A stretch of 64,000 bases of DNA from Rhynchonema sp. JSB1_4 (GCA_030248065.1 JASAMV010001465.1:1-64000), one strand, 5' to 3'; shown: positions 33,701 to 45,750, counted from the stretch's first letter. Notes: a model not told the origin generated them from the sequence alone. Made by a program: numbers and translations.

Positions 33701-36700
33701 ATTTCGACCCCAAAATGGGTATTTGTGCCTCAAAATAGTTCAAAATCGGTATTTTTTGTCCCAAATAGGCAAAAAATCGCGCGCTACGCGCGGATTTAGT
33801 ACATCTAAGTACATTTTCATTAATATTTACACATTATTACCTACTTAGTACACTATACTATACCTTGATTTTTGGCGACCCCCCACCATCTATCTATCGT
33901 CAACAAGTTTGGGTCGACCCCCCAGATTTCGGACTTGGATCATCTATCTATCGTCAACACATTTCGGGTCCCAATCTATCTATCGTCAACACCCTGACCA
34001 AGTACTACCCTGAACCCCCCTGCCACTACTATGGCCTGAATCAAATGAAACACACAGCTACGGCGAAAAACGGCTGTATCTTTCGTGGACGCGTGCTCGG
34101 TCGGGTGGATTTCCGTATAATTAGTCGCTCGTCTTCCAATGGAGGGGTTGCCCCAGGAACGAAATAGAACGAGGGTACAGCATTGCAGTGCTGTGGCCAT
34201 AGCAGTGGCAGGGGTTGGGGGGTTTACCCCCCTCTCAGTACTTACCTACCACAAAACCCGAGGGGGGTTGGGGGAGGGGGGAGTTGAGTACTTACCTCTC
34301 ACAACTCCCTCCAAGTCCAAATCATACCTCTCACAAGCAATTTTATACCTTTTTAGGGCAAAAATCGGTGTTTTCCGACCTTATTTTCCCAAAAATCGCG
34401 CGCTCTGCGCGCAAACCCTCCCATTCTTTAGGCGATTTTCGGCGAAAATTTGGACAAGGTACTATTTTTACTTCATTTTTTGGCCAAAATTGTATCACAA
34501 AAAACGGGGTTTTTTCGCCTTTTTTGGTGACCAAAATTATACCTCTCACGCTTCCGGTCCCAACCCCGCATCATACTTACCTCCCACACATGGGCCTGCC
34601 ACTACACTGTTTTAGGGGGAGATACTGTTTTACTGTACCATACTGCTTTCGCGAGAACTCGATTTTTATAGATTAAAATGTGCATAAATGGCGCGGAGCG
34701 CGCAAATTTTTTTGCACTTTTAGTCGATTTTGTCCGATTTTTAGCCGTTTTGGACCAAAAAGGGTACTTTTGCGGTGAAATTTTGGAAAAATTTGGGAAG
34801 ATACCGTATCAGAGAGGAGGAGATACTGTACCTCAGCCCTCAGCGCGGTGGGCCCCATACAGTACCGGCGAGGGGGACCCCACCCAAATGGCTCGAAATC
34901 AAAAACAAACCCCCCATTAATTGACATTGTTCGCTGTATGACATTATTCTATCTCACCAGGCTATTTATGCGCACGAATTGGAAGTGATCTGCGATGAAT
35001 ACCCCGACATTTCGTTTCTCGTCCGTCTGACGACAAAAGAAGGGTTCGATGACGAAGCTGCAGTCAGTCGAAACAACGAAGAGGACAGCGACGGAGAGGT
35101 TGATGTCGCTGATGAACATCTTTATGTCACATTGACTGTGCAATGGCCGGTTGGTGAGAGGGGTTGTGCTTGATCATCCTTGTTCACCTCCAGCGTTTTC
35201 TGCTTTCCTCCTTGCCTTTAACCAATCTCAGGCTGATTATCCGTCGTCGAGTGCGTGCACAATTGGTTTGACTGGTTTGGAGGATTTGTTGAACGAATCA
35301 CGTGTCGCACAAATAGTCAATTCGCTTGAAACAGCCGCACATGACAATCTGGGCATGGCCTGTACGTTCACATTGGTCACAATGCTGCAGGTTGGCTGTT
35401 TACGAATTTCGCTGTTTTTGCTTTTCCCTGCTCTCTGCTGCACCGCTACGCCATCAAATATTGTAAATCACGTTTCAGGAACAACTGCTATCCCTTGCTG
35501 ACGAGTTGGAAAGGCGAAAAGAAGAAGAAAAAGAGCGAGCAGCACGTGAACAGGAGGAAATTGACAGGCAGAAGATCGAGGGCACAAAAGTCACTGTTGA
35601 ATCGTTCATGCACTGGAAACAAAAATTCGACGCCGACATGCGTTCGTTACTGGATAAAAGCGCAAAAGTGTGTTTATTGATTCAGGTTAATGTAGTTCTA
35701 GGGGGAACGGGGTCCACTTCGGGTACGCTATCTACCCCCCCGGGTACGCTAGCTCCCCAAGACTAGACTTAACTAGGCAAATTTGCCTAAACTAGGCAAA
35801 TTTATTCCTGCAGTACACATTTTAGGTCTAAAATGTGTATTTTTAGGTTGAAGTTGTCAAAAGTTGCCAAAATATCATTTTCTTTTCATGCAGACTGTTT
35901 TCCGGTGGCTATCAAATGTTCCGAAAAAAATCCCGAAATGAAAAAGCCGGAATAAATCCCGAAAAATAGTAATAATTATAGAAAAGCGCAACAATGGAAA
36001 AGAATTTTTTGTCAGAAGTCGGCATTCATGTAGCTGGCGTCAGGCTTGCATTCTGGTTACGCTTAGGCTTGTGTTCGGAAGACCTATCCACAAGAATAAG
36101 ACACCAACAAAAATACAACTGCTCAGGCTTTCTTTCAGTGTTAAGCTTCGGCCGTCAGAGGAAGACCTATCCATAAGAAGGAAACATCCAGAAAAATACA
36201 ACTGCTCAGGCGTTCTTTCAGAGTTAAGCCCAAAACATGCGCTCCAACTACATCAATGCCCTTTTTGCTCAATAAACTTGGTATTTTCCTCTTATTTCAT
36301 TTTTTCGGATTTTTGCTTTTCGGGATTTTTCAATTTTTCACCGCAAAAAGTGATTTTTCCTGAATTTGGGTTTTCCCCACCTCGGATGTGCACGGAGGGT
36401 CCGCTGTCTCCCGCTCCGGACCATGAACTACACGGATTCGGATCGTAATGGTTTTGCATTTTTAGGTCAGGTGGGATGTGCACCAAAAATTAGGGCAATT
36501 CGGTGCTGCATTCATTCGTCGCTGAAGTACTTTCATTTCGCTCATAAGACAAAGCTTTAGATTGCACCCAGAATGAATACATTCATTGAACAGAAGGCAC
36601 CTTGCGATTGCTGCAGGAGATGACGGCCAAAAACGCGAATCGCCTGACCGGTCGACAACAGTTCCTCAACGATCAATCGTTGTGTTTATCGGATGTTGCA

Positions 36701-36793
36701 CTGGTTGGTGCAGCCGACGACGCGGCGTTGGACATTGACGAGAGTTTGTTCGATGATGTCGGGGAGTTGGAATTGAGTGATGAAGACGAATGA
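30786..36793 (+). CDS. RWDD1: RWD domain-containing protein 1 (DRG2-partner family)
   Basis: RWDD1 (DFRP2, yeast Gir2) proteins bind DRG GTPases and act at translating ribosomes. Exons: 30786-30830, 34961-35149, 35232-35390, 35479-35667 and 36594-36793. The RWD domain begins on the short first exon (QEQELEALQ) and continues AIYAHELEVICDEYPDISF, an acidic loop, then HDNLGMACTFTLVTMLQ. A charged coiled coil follows (ELERRKEEEKERAAREQEE), then GTKVTVESFMHWKQKFDADM, the conserved block that contacts the GTPase partner, and the acidic C terminus (IDESLFDDVGELELSDEDE). The junction between 35667 and 36594 does not join in frame as simply as the others: an extra small exon or a shifted donor is needed. 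Intron 1 is 4.1 kb and almost entirely repeats, whereas the other introns are small, so expression must tolerate this insertion cluster. Confidence 0.92.
32080..32492. mobile_element. TA-flanked MITE with CCGTATTGTCGG ends (413 bp)
   Basis: Near-perfect terminal inverted repeats of about 22 bp: CCGTATTGTCGGAAATAGAA at the left and its complement at the right, each preceded or followed by TA, as expected for Tc1/mariner-type insertion at TA. Subterminal GGGGGGTTCTATT and GGGGTCAATTA motifs repeat on both sides. Internal sequence includes GGCCCCCCGACGAAAAAAAT. No coding capacity. Confidence 0.7.
33076..33333. mobile_element. Inverted half copy of the CCGTATTGTCGG element
   Basis: Read on the minus strand this matches roughly the left 260 bp of the element at 32080-32492, including the terminal GGTTCTATTTCCGACAATGCGG and the CGTCGGGGGGCCAAATG block, and stops inside the element. 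It diverges by scattered substitutions, so it is an older, truncated copy. Confidence 0.65.
33589..33992 (+). repeat. Seven direct copies of TCTATCTATCGTCAACA
   Basis: The 17-mer occurs at about 33593, 33622, 33650, 33681, 33889, 33942 and 33974, all in the same orientation. Four copies lie left and three right of a central GCGCGCTACGCGCGG palindrome near 33780. Spacing is irregular, so this is not a simple tandem repeat. Related to transposon subterminal repeats by analogy only. Confidence 0.75.
34186..34860. mobile_element. Two nested MITEs, CAGTGCTGTGGC host with CATAGCAGTGGCAGG insert
   Basis: A CAGTGCTGTGGC end at 34186 is followed at once by a complete copy of the 14258-type element (about 34198-34605, ending CCTGCCACTACACTG). 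After it the sequence resumes with GGGGGAGATACTG, a GCGCGGAGCGCGC palindrome and GAGGAGATACTGTACC, matching the interior of the 3902-4266 element. The matching right end is degraded. Confidence 0.5.
35690..36490. repeat. Repeats in the last long RWDD1 intron
   Basis: A degraded relative of the 15502-15892 element (GGGTACGCTATCTACCCCCC near 35725; CCGGACCATGAACTACAC near 36416) flanks the CCCGAAA/GGCATTCATG repeat shared with the p66 intron (about 35915-36330). Confidence 0.5.
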
Positions 36794-37194
36794 TTCGTGC
36801 TGTTATTTGTTGGCAAAACTGCTTCTTGCTCAAATCAAATATCATTATTGTTTGTATTATTTGCTCTATGTGCCAATGTGTTATGTTACAGACCGATTCC
36901 TCCATCCCGTTTGATAGAAAATTCAGTAACTTATATCTTACATCGCTTGATCGTCTGTTATACTGTTATCTGTTGCTTTGTTAATAATCCGACAGATTTT
37001 TGCGCGAGCTCAAACCTCAATTGATAAAGTTGAGATGGGGGTTGCACAATGTTGGTTTTCGTTCGTGATGATTAGCTGGTTGCAATTCCAACCAGGCCGA
37101 GTGTGGTTTATCTGAATTGTTATTATTTATGTTGTGCTATTGACATGAATGTGTGAAAACGACAAATCAAGTCGTTTGATGCAGCCCGAAGCGG

Positions 37195-39211
37195 ATGGCA
37201 TCCAGCGCACAAGCTCGTATGGATTCACATCGGTCAGCTGGCTCAACCAGTTCGGGTGGCCCGGCGTATAAATTCACATCAAAGAATTCTGCATCACCAG
37301 CCACCAAACGTGCAGCCAGAGCCGCCCAGCAGCAATTGATTGAGGTTGCGTTTGCGTTTCAATGTGTTTTGCTCTTGCATGCTGATGTGGTGGAGCGACA
37401 AGTGGGCCTGAGGAAATTCTGTTGTGTAGTTTATTTCCACATATTCTTGTATCATTTGTATTTGGATCTAGCTGAGGGATAACTCGAGTGCTGCTAGTTG
37501 TTTCCGCCAGCTGACTCCGAAAATAGATTGGAAGTTGGAAACGCCACATATCATGATGACCCCCTCCAATTTAGGTGAAATCCAAATTCGATGCCGAGTT
37601 CCGTCGTTTCTCAGTGCCACGCGCACAGCTGCCGTCGATGGCCGAATTCCGATCGTTGGTGTGCACGCTGCATCGATTGGATGACATTCCATTCACCATG
37701 TGCTACACCGACCCAAGTGGTGATCTACTGCCAATCACTAATGACGATGTACGGCTAGCTGGTGCTGTCTTGATTTTTGTTGATCAAGTATTTGACGACA
37801 ATTTGCAGAATTTCCGCGTTGCGCTGATGACTGCGTCTCGTGGTGGTGTGCTCCGAACACTCATACAGCGCAAGGGAGAGTCGGAGGAGGAAATCATTGG
37901 ATATGGAACCAGATCTATTGACAGAAGGTGCGTCTTGTCGTTTCTATTGTCCCAAAATTTGGTTACTCTCGCGAAAGGATTGTTTGCAGAAGACAGAAAG
38001 GTCTGTCGATCGGTCAGCTATTATTCGACAAAACCACCAATCCCCGACGTGACTACAATATATCGATGCCGGAGGACTTTCGTTTGGTTGGTCATTTTTA
38101 GGGCCAGTTTTTTCTTACACGGTCAGTTAAATTCGTTGTCTTTGTGCCCATCAGGTGTCAGCTGTTATCGACGTCGACGTCGTCCCGGAAACACATCGAC
38201 GCGTCAAACTGTGCAAACACGGCAGCACCAGACCGCTTGGATTCTATATTCGTGACGGTCAGATTCGTTGATATGGTTGTATCTTGGATGCCATACATGT
38301 TTGTAGTATAACAATGCAACCATTCTTCCCCGTCAGGCACGTCTGTCCGCGTCACAGCTGGTGGTGTGGTGAAAGTTCCAGGCATATTCATCAGTCGCTT
38401 GGTGCCAGGTGGCTTGGCCGAATCGACTGGCTTGTTGGCTGTCAATGACGAGGTGCTAGAAGTGAACTCGATCGAGGTTGGCTATTTTCTCTTTCTTTTC
38501 TTTTCTCACAATTTATCAGTCACAATTCAGGTAACTGGCAAGACATTGGACCAGGTGACCGACATGATGGTAGCGAACGCCTCCAATTTGATCATAACCG
38601 TGAAACCTGCCAATCAGGTTTGTATTACTGTCACTGTTCGCTATAAAGGTATTCGCTGTAGTGGTGTATTCGAAAATTCGCAGTAGTTAAGCGATTCGCT
38701 AATCGATAGATATGACATCATTTCCATGTATCTCGTAAAGGAAATCCCATGCAAATTTTATTCAGTATGTTGATATTGGTCATCTCCAGCAACAAAAGCT
38801 AAAAATGAGCTTCATAAGCACTGAAACAAAAATGCAAAACATGGGTGTATGACTAAAGCTGCAAAAGTCGTTTTAATGGGGCACAATTACATGCACACGG
38901 TGCTTTTGTCACTGTACTCCATTCTTAGGTTCTGATCGCCAGATGATAAATCGTATAGGTAGTGATGATTTTCGTGGTCCCATCGATGTCGCTATATCGA
39001 ATAGTAACTGTATATCCATTATTGTGAAATACTGGTCTACAATTATATTTCTTCGAATTGCAGAGCACTTTGCCTATTAAGTTCGTAACTCTTGCAGCGT
39101 GCCACGCTCAACCGTCACAGCAACAATAGAGTGTCAGCAAATTCAGCTGGTTCGTTGCCAGACCAGAGCGATGACGAGGACCAGGTCAAATTACACAAGA
39201 TCAAAACGTGA
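37195..39211 (+). CDS. par-6: Cell polarity protein PAR-6 (PB1, semi-CRIB, PDZ)
   Basis: PAR-6 is the cortical adaptor that links atypical PKC, CDC42 and PAR-3. Exons: 37195-37344, 37575-37748, 37809-37927, 37990-38086, 38155-38257, 38337-38476, 38531-38617, 39098-39211; all join in frame. After a 50-residue Ser/Ala-rich N terminus comes the PB1 domain ([17 protein letters not shown], with the basic residues that contact aPKC, through [15 protein letters not shown]). The semi-CRIB plus PDZ module follows: [58 protein letters not shown] and [20 protein letters not shown]. The C terminus is short and acidic ([14 protein letters not shown]). All hallmark residues are present and the order matches animal PAR-6. 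The N-terminal extension before PB1 is longer than in vertebrate proteins. Confidence 0.96.
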
Positions 39212-40493
39212 TACGATGGAAAACGTACTGTTTGTGCTGCAGGGCAGGCAAATATTGTCAGTTGAAGTTGATAGATGTCTACTTGGTTCTAACGAACAAA
39301 TCTCAATCTCAATAAGAGCAATTGGGGCATGTTCATGAAGCACTGATGGGGTGGCAGGCAGCTCAACTTGAGTTCCACACTACACCGTATGTTATGTCCT
39401 CACTTAACCTTGTTCTGTGTAAGGAACGGGCTTATACTGCCTGGTTGTGGCTGCTTCATGAATACGGCCCCTTTTGGTCTTATTCCCACGAACAGCAACG
39501 CATCTATTTATGTCGAAGTTCACTTGCGAGAGAGGACCAAGCTTACTATAAACAATTAGATGAATTATAAATTATAAAATATCACTATGGCCAGCGTGCT
39601 ATGCATATTACTTGATTGCGTGCTTAATTTTGTTGTTCTGCAGTTTGTTTTTATTGTTTTATTTCGATGGGACCTTATTCGAGTTTTGTTGTTTTTCGTC
39701 AGTTGGTTGTGCATTATGATGTTTCAGGTGACTGTGTTCTATTCTTTTTTAATCTTTCTCTGTTTTCATTCACGCTCTTCTGTCTTATCTGACTCATTCA
39801 TTGTTCCACACCTTCACCACTTTTTCTTTCGATTCGTTGCGTTTTGTTAAAATTTCGAAATTACACCGGGTCACAAGTGATTGATTAGTTTTTGTTTGCA
39901 AAACTATTTGCTGACAAAAACTGTTTCAGATGTTGGTTGTTGCGAAATGGTTGTTTGAAAATAGAAATGTGTGTTTCATATTTGTTAATCGAACCATTTT
40001 TTTACTTTTTTCACGTGTACGTGTAACAGCAAAGTTTTATTTGAGTTCACCAAGCAATGTGTTTGTGATTCAGCATCCCGAACAAATAGTAACAACATGT
40101 GCATATCCAGCATTGTATTGTTTCATTTGAACAGATTTTTTGCCCATGTCCCAGAGCCTTGTTTATTGTGGAGGACCAAGAACGCGAAGAAAATGTCTGA
40201 ACTGAATATTATTAATTTTCTGTTGTAGTGATGTGCTTTATTTATTACGGAACACGTGTTTCGTGGGGATTGGTTGTTAATTTTCAATGTAACATTTTGC
40301 AATGGATGCGCGCTTGAATCAAACGCTTATGTTGAAGTAAAAGTGTACAGTTTACTTGGAACGGTTCATCTCTCAAAGTTTGGTACTATCCAAGCCCATA
40401 ACATGATCAATATCTTCGTCGTTGAAGCCGGAACTTTTAAAATACAAAAATTTATCTTAATTCAGAATAGATTCAAGATGGCGTGACCAACCG
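39212..40493. other. Intergenic/UTR region between PAR-6 and the CASD1-like gene
   Basis: AT-rich, T-run-rich sequence. No conserved coding segment, inverted-repeat element or recognised RNA gene. Confidence 0.45.
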
Positions 40494-43400
40494 ATGCCAG
40501 CCATGCAGGAGCCGAAGGACAGCGACTATTTTGCGTTGTTCAATGCTCGCAATGCAAAATTCATTGCATTCTGTGCCTTTCTGGTTGTGGTCATGTATCA
40601 TTCTGCATTGCATCTGATGGCTATTCGTTAGTTGCTCTCGCTCTGTTTTTTTTCTTGATTTCAAACTTCATGCGAGTTCGATTGATTTTCAGGTAAGGAT
40701 GCGTGCATTGGACTATTGGAGACTGGCAGATACCAGGGCAGCAATATGTGGCAACCCTATGGATGTATGATACACACTTATTCACAGGCGTACGTTTGCG
40801 AATTGTGGATTCTCTTTTTTAATGTGGCCAGCTATTACCAAAAACAGCACAAGCAATTCACAGACGAAAAATGTGTGACTGCACCCCAATATGATATACT
40901 ATGTCCATGTGGAACTGTGATTGGTCGGGTTCTGCCTTTGTCACGTGACGTTTTGTATTTTTAAGAATATTTTGAGATTTACTGATGAGACAAATTTCGA
41001 CCAGAGAGAAAGTTTCTTATTAGCTGTCTGGGAATAACTAATAACAACGGTAACCAAGTTAAGACCGGACCGAGCACCATGCTTGATATCGTCCCGCATG
41101 TTCTGAAGTTAGGAAACTTATGTTACTATCCTGGTCCATGACAACATAGTGCAACACAACCATGGCTGATGTTTCACCCATGCAGTGACGCACGTGTTTG
41201 CATCGAGGCGCATCGTCGCAACAGCCAATCGCAATCCACCAGTTGGATGCAATTCATCGGTGATGGTCGCATGCGTCAATTGTATGAACGACTGGTGCGT
41301 CAATTCGCGCCTGAATTCACAAGGACAACCGTGTTGGACACTGCGCAACTACTGCCATCGGACATGTACGCTGAGAAATCGTTGGGATTGAGAATTGTAC
41401 GTTCGGTTTGAATGAGTGAATCGTTCACTACTCTGAGTCAGTGAAATAATCGAGGTTTTTATGCAACATGGTGAAACTGTTTGCTGTTTTGATTGTCAAG
41501 GAATACCATTTTGCGAACGTGGTTGACAACGGGGTGGTGAAGTTGTTGACGAGACATGAAAACGCTGTCAAATACGACAATCAGTCGTTCCCGAATCTCA
41601 TTGTGTTCTCTGCTGGATTGGTGCGTACAATTTTCTTTATTATTTTCTCTGTTCATCAACATGAGTCCCAAATTGTCGCCAATTATTGGCCAGCTGCCCA
41701 TCAACATGACTGTGCCAGAGCTGGAACAAGCTGTCACGTCACCGAACGCATCAACACCGAATTCGATAGTGAAATTTGATCCGGACGCAGAACTGGAGTT
41801 GATATTGAAAGACTATGAGCAGAATATGAGTCGGATACTGGCAGCGCTGGATGTGGTTACCGGTGGGTCAGGATAGATATCAAGCATTGAATAAGCAATG
41901 TCCAGTGCCAAAAAAGTGTACCTAGGCGTCGGTACCTCCTGATCCCGATCCCTAGCTTCAATACCCGTTCCTATGAATCTCATTACAGCCAACTGCACAG
42001 TGTTGTACATGCTGCAGCCAGGTGTGGATGAGAATCGTATCAACCGCTTTAATCCCAATCGTACGTGGTTGATGCACAATCGACACGTGCATGTGCTGAA
42101 TAGGGTGGCTGAACGCACATTGTTAGTTCGGTTGTTGGGTTAATATGCGCGTGCTCTCGGTAAATTGGACGATTCCAATCGAAATAGCTTCTTCAGGTAC
42201 AAAACTCAGATTCGTTTCTGGCGTAGTGCTGCTTCGTTGTCGAATGGGTACATGGGCGAAAGTCCGAATGGATTCGCGTTGGGCAATGTTGCACTGGATT
42301 ATGTTCGTTCTTTTAAATTTTATAGCAGTCCGTGTCAAAACAAACCGCAGTATTACCGATTACTTATTGGCATCGATTTCTTTTGCAGGACGCTCAAATT
42401 CTGCTCAACTTATACTGCAATGATGTGGTGCGTTTTGGTGATGCAACATGTTGTGGACGGAAAGAGGCATTATCGCATATCCAGTTGGCTGCCTTTGGGG
42501 TCTATGTGTTATGGTTGGTTCCCATGGACTTTTTGACAAAACTATTTCTTCCTGATTTTTAGTTGTAATCATTTTCAATGCACATGGGGAACTGTTTCGT
42601 ACTCACAAGGATGAAGAACACTCCGTTTTTCCCTTCTCACAGAAAAAAATAAAATTACCTGCCAGAATGCATAATTGCTGATTCTTTGTAGCATTCTAAT
42701 CGCGTCCGCGCTGTTGCTGATGCGCGTTGATCTTTGTCAATATCTGACGCGAACCTACGAAAACGGCTGGCCGGCCACCGGACCGAGAAGTTCGTTTTGT
42801 ATGCTCCACTGAATTCACTAGCTTTGTTTGTCAGCATAGTTCAGATAGGTATAGTAAATTTCCAAATTCGCTCCCACATAAGACGCCCCTCATGTTATGC
42901 TCCACTAAAGAAAATCAAAAGTTCATGCCCTAGCTTTGTTTGTCAGCATAGTTCAGATAGGTATAAATACAAGCGACCGTTCAGATGTCATCACAGGTCA
43001 GAGTGCATGTATTATGTCTTGAGCATTTGTGGCCTTTCAGTCGAACGTCGTCGCACTCCGTCCGGTCAACGACGTCCCCTTCTACCCACCATGTTGTCGC
43101 TGTCGAAACTGGCCGCAATCATGTTCTTTTTCTATATGTGCGATCGGTGAGCATTGAAATTTAGCAACGTTTTGCTTTGGATTTGACAGCTATCAAACCG
43201 TGATGTGTTTTCAGCGCCGACTTCTTTATGAAGGAGAACAAATGGTTCACATACTTCAATCTGTTCCTGCCGATTGTCTACCTGTCTGTTCTCGGGCTGT
43301 TCTTCACTGAAGATACCAGCAATGTGCGTTTGGGTGCAGATTACGTTTGTTGGTAACTGCCAGCGTCTGGGTTATTGGCTTTGCCCACACTGGTTGGTGT

Positions 43401-45750
43401 TGAATTGGTCATTTATAGCTGTGTGTGTGTGGCACACTCTCATCTGACTGAACAGAGTTATCGTTCAGACTCTATCATTTAGACCGCCTTTCTACCTCCC
43501 GAACAGAGTCACGAATGGAAGGGTGCTATGCAGCTGGTAATTCTGTCATCGCATCTAACCGGCGCCATTGAGGTTTGGAGGGGCAAGTCATTGTGAGTTG
43601 ATAAAAGGGGTGAATTTACTGAAAAGCTGATCTGATCGTTTTGCAGATTCCATGGGTGTACATGTTGAATCGATGTCTATTCTCAGCCTACTTCTTTCTT
43701 CTTGGTTACGGTCACTTCACGTATTTCTGGACGAGTGGCGATTACAGCTTGGCCAGATTTCTCAGGGTCAGATATTGAACCAGGAATTGATTTATTTACA
43801 ATTTTCGATGCGTCAATCGTCCTTTTAGCTTCTGTTCCGCTACAACCTGTTGGTGGTGTTGTTGTGCGTGACCATGAATCGTCCCTACCAGTTCTATTCG
43901 TTTGTGCCATTGATATCGTTCTGGTTCGTCATCATCTACATCACTATGGCCTGTCCCCCGCGAGTTGCCGAGCCACAGGCACACAACGACGCTGGACTGG
44001 CTGGTTGGTCAGCCTGTTGGTGAAAATATAAAGAGAACGTTTTTTGTACCTGCCCTAAGATTGTTTCAATCAGGCGTGTCCATATCCGACTTCCTGATGA
44101 CGTGCAAATTCGTCGTTCTCTTCTCTGTCATATCGATATTGTATCTAAGTCAGGTTGGCTGTACGCACATTGGTTTGGGCTGTTATTTTATCTGCAACAC
44201 ACATCTGTTTGTTGCGACGGCTGGCAGGTGTTTTTCGACAAACTGGTCATGTACGGTCCGTGGCGTCCGTTGTTCGTCACCAACAACGAGAATGGACCGG
44301 TGTTCGATTGGTGGACGAAATGGTGGCCGGATAGATACGTTGGTGTTAATATTGCAGCGCTTTGCTGATTATCATTCGTTTTGCTCACCACACTTATCAA
44401 ACATGGTCAAATAGACGAATGGGAACATTAACAAGTTCCTTGGGTACTGGATATCCTTAAGTACTGGAAAAATATTTGGAAAAAACGTTTTTTTTTCGGA
44501 AAAAACGGTTTTTTCCAAAAATATATTTTGCGGAAAAATACGCAAGTATAAGTCAGCTGTTCGATTCACCTTTACACAATGCTGCAGTCAGCCCCATTCG
44601 GCATGGTGTTCGCGTTCTGTGTGAATCTGCTGCGTCGACATCGTCTCATCAACGAGACCGGTGCTGGGCCGTTGTTCTATTCGCATCGATTCACTATATT
44701 GGCTGCACTCGGCTCAATACTGGGAATTGTGGTCGGTTGATTGGGTCGCTTGTTGCTTTTTGTCAGCTCTGTCCTTACGGGATGTGAAGTGCGCAGACAC
44801 ATTTCCGAGACATACGTATATCTGGATAGGTCAGGCCATGCCTATGTTCGTAATTCCGGTTAGGTGCCAGCCATCAATTCTCTACAATACCGCATTTCAG
44901 TCGTACGCAGTGATGGTCGGTCACTGTCGCACACAGGCGGACTGCAACGAATCGCATGCATATGTTGTGTTCGCCCCCATCGTGTCGTACCTGCTGCTGC
45001 GCAACATGTTCCTCTGCGCCAGAATGAGACTCAGTCATTTCTTTGCCTGGTTTGGCAGAATCACGCTGGAGGTTAGATTTCAGCGGATTAACAACACTTT
45101 GGTTGTCTGGTAATTTGATTGGGGTTGCCTGACGTTGGTTTTTGTCAGATGTGCTACACTTAGACCTTGACCAAATCGGACAATAATTTACAATATAGAG
45201 TTGATACTTGTTTGCTTTTCGGGTCAAATGAATTCTGATTGTTGTATCGCAGGCGCTGCAAGTGTATCTGGTTGCAGAGCAGAGTCTGTGTGCATGTGTG
45301 TGTAGACTGGTAATGGGCGCCACGTCCATGCACGCATGTATTTTGATTGAGATTCACATCGCTCACAGACCACAAAGATTATAAATCACGCAATACTTTG
45401 AAGTAGCCGGTTCACCCATTCGCCAGGTGTTCACCGCGCAGCACCACATTTGGCTGGTGTCGGACAGCAACGGTGTGTTGGTGTTGCTGCCCCGTTACCC
45501 GGTGTTGAACGTAATCGTGACGTCATACATCTTCATCTGCGTCGCACACGAGTTGCGTCAATTAACGGCCGAACTTACCGTAATCGTGGTGCCGCCGGCC
45601 GATGCGCTGGGCGCCAGCAATGGTGGAGCACACAGCAATTGGACGTTGTTGAAACGCATTTTCATTGGATTGATTGTATTGACTGTGATCACCGTCATTT
45701 ACACATACTTCTATTCGCAGGATAAGCTCGTCGCCTATTCAATGTATTGA
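40494..45750 (+). CDS. CASD1: CASD1-like multipass Golgi protein with degenerate SGNH domain
   Basis: Homologue of CASD1, the Golgi enzyme that O-acetylates sialic acid in vertebrates. Exons include 40494-40626, 40693-40789, 41186-41396, 41501-41620, 41694-41862, 41989-42121, 42197-42302, 42389-42513, 43215-43323, 43483-43572, 43647-43766, 43829-44003, 44074-44153, 44228-44338, 44588-44731, 44901-45071 and 45427-45750; the part between 42514 and 43146 is less certain but includes [17 protein letters not shown]. Order: short cytosolic N terminus, one membrane helix, luminal domain ([32 protein letters not shown]), then about a dozen membrane helices with [45 protein letters not shown] and [11 protein letters not shown], ending [16 protein letters not shown] and a polar tail. 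The catalytic Ser, Asp and His are replaced (see findings). Glycosylation sequons NMT, NAS and NCT lie in the luminal part. Confidence 0.93.
44462..44556. repeat. Short GGAAAAAACGG repeat in CASD1 intron
   Basis: TTGGAAAAAACG and GGAAAAAACGGTTTTTTCC words, ending CGCAAGTATAAGTCA. Same family as the elements at 19.4-20.2 kb. Confidence 0.45.

Larger units (their letters stand above)
30831..34960. repeat. Nested transposon cluster filling RWDD1 intron 1
   Basis: Recognisable pieces in order: a CAGAGGTCGCAATCGGGCC end at 30924 with CCGGCCC blocks; CAGTGCTGTGGC ends at about 31191 and, inverted, at about 32058 and 33058; CTCGAGATACCC-rich sequence (31280-31620); GGCGGGTAGGGTACC-rich sequence (31660-32040 and 32945-33030); a complete TA-flanked MITE (32080-32492); GGTACAGTAGGTAGG words (32510-32730); another GCCCGG block (32840-32945); an inverted half copy of the 32080 element (33076-33333); the TCTATCTATCGTCAACA cluster (33590-33992); and a further pair of elements (34186-34860). 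No coding exon was found inside. Confidence 0.7.
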
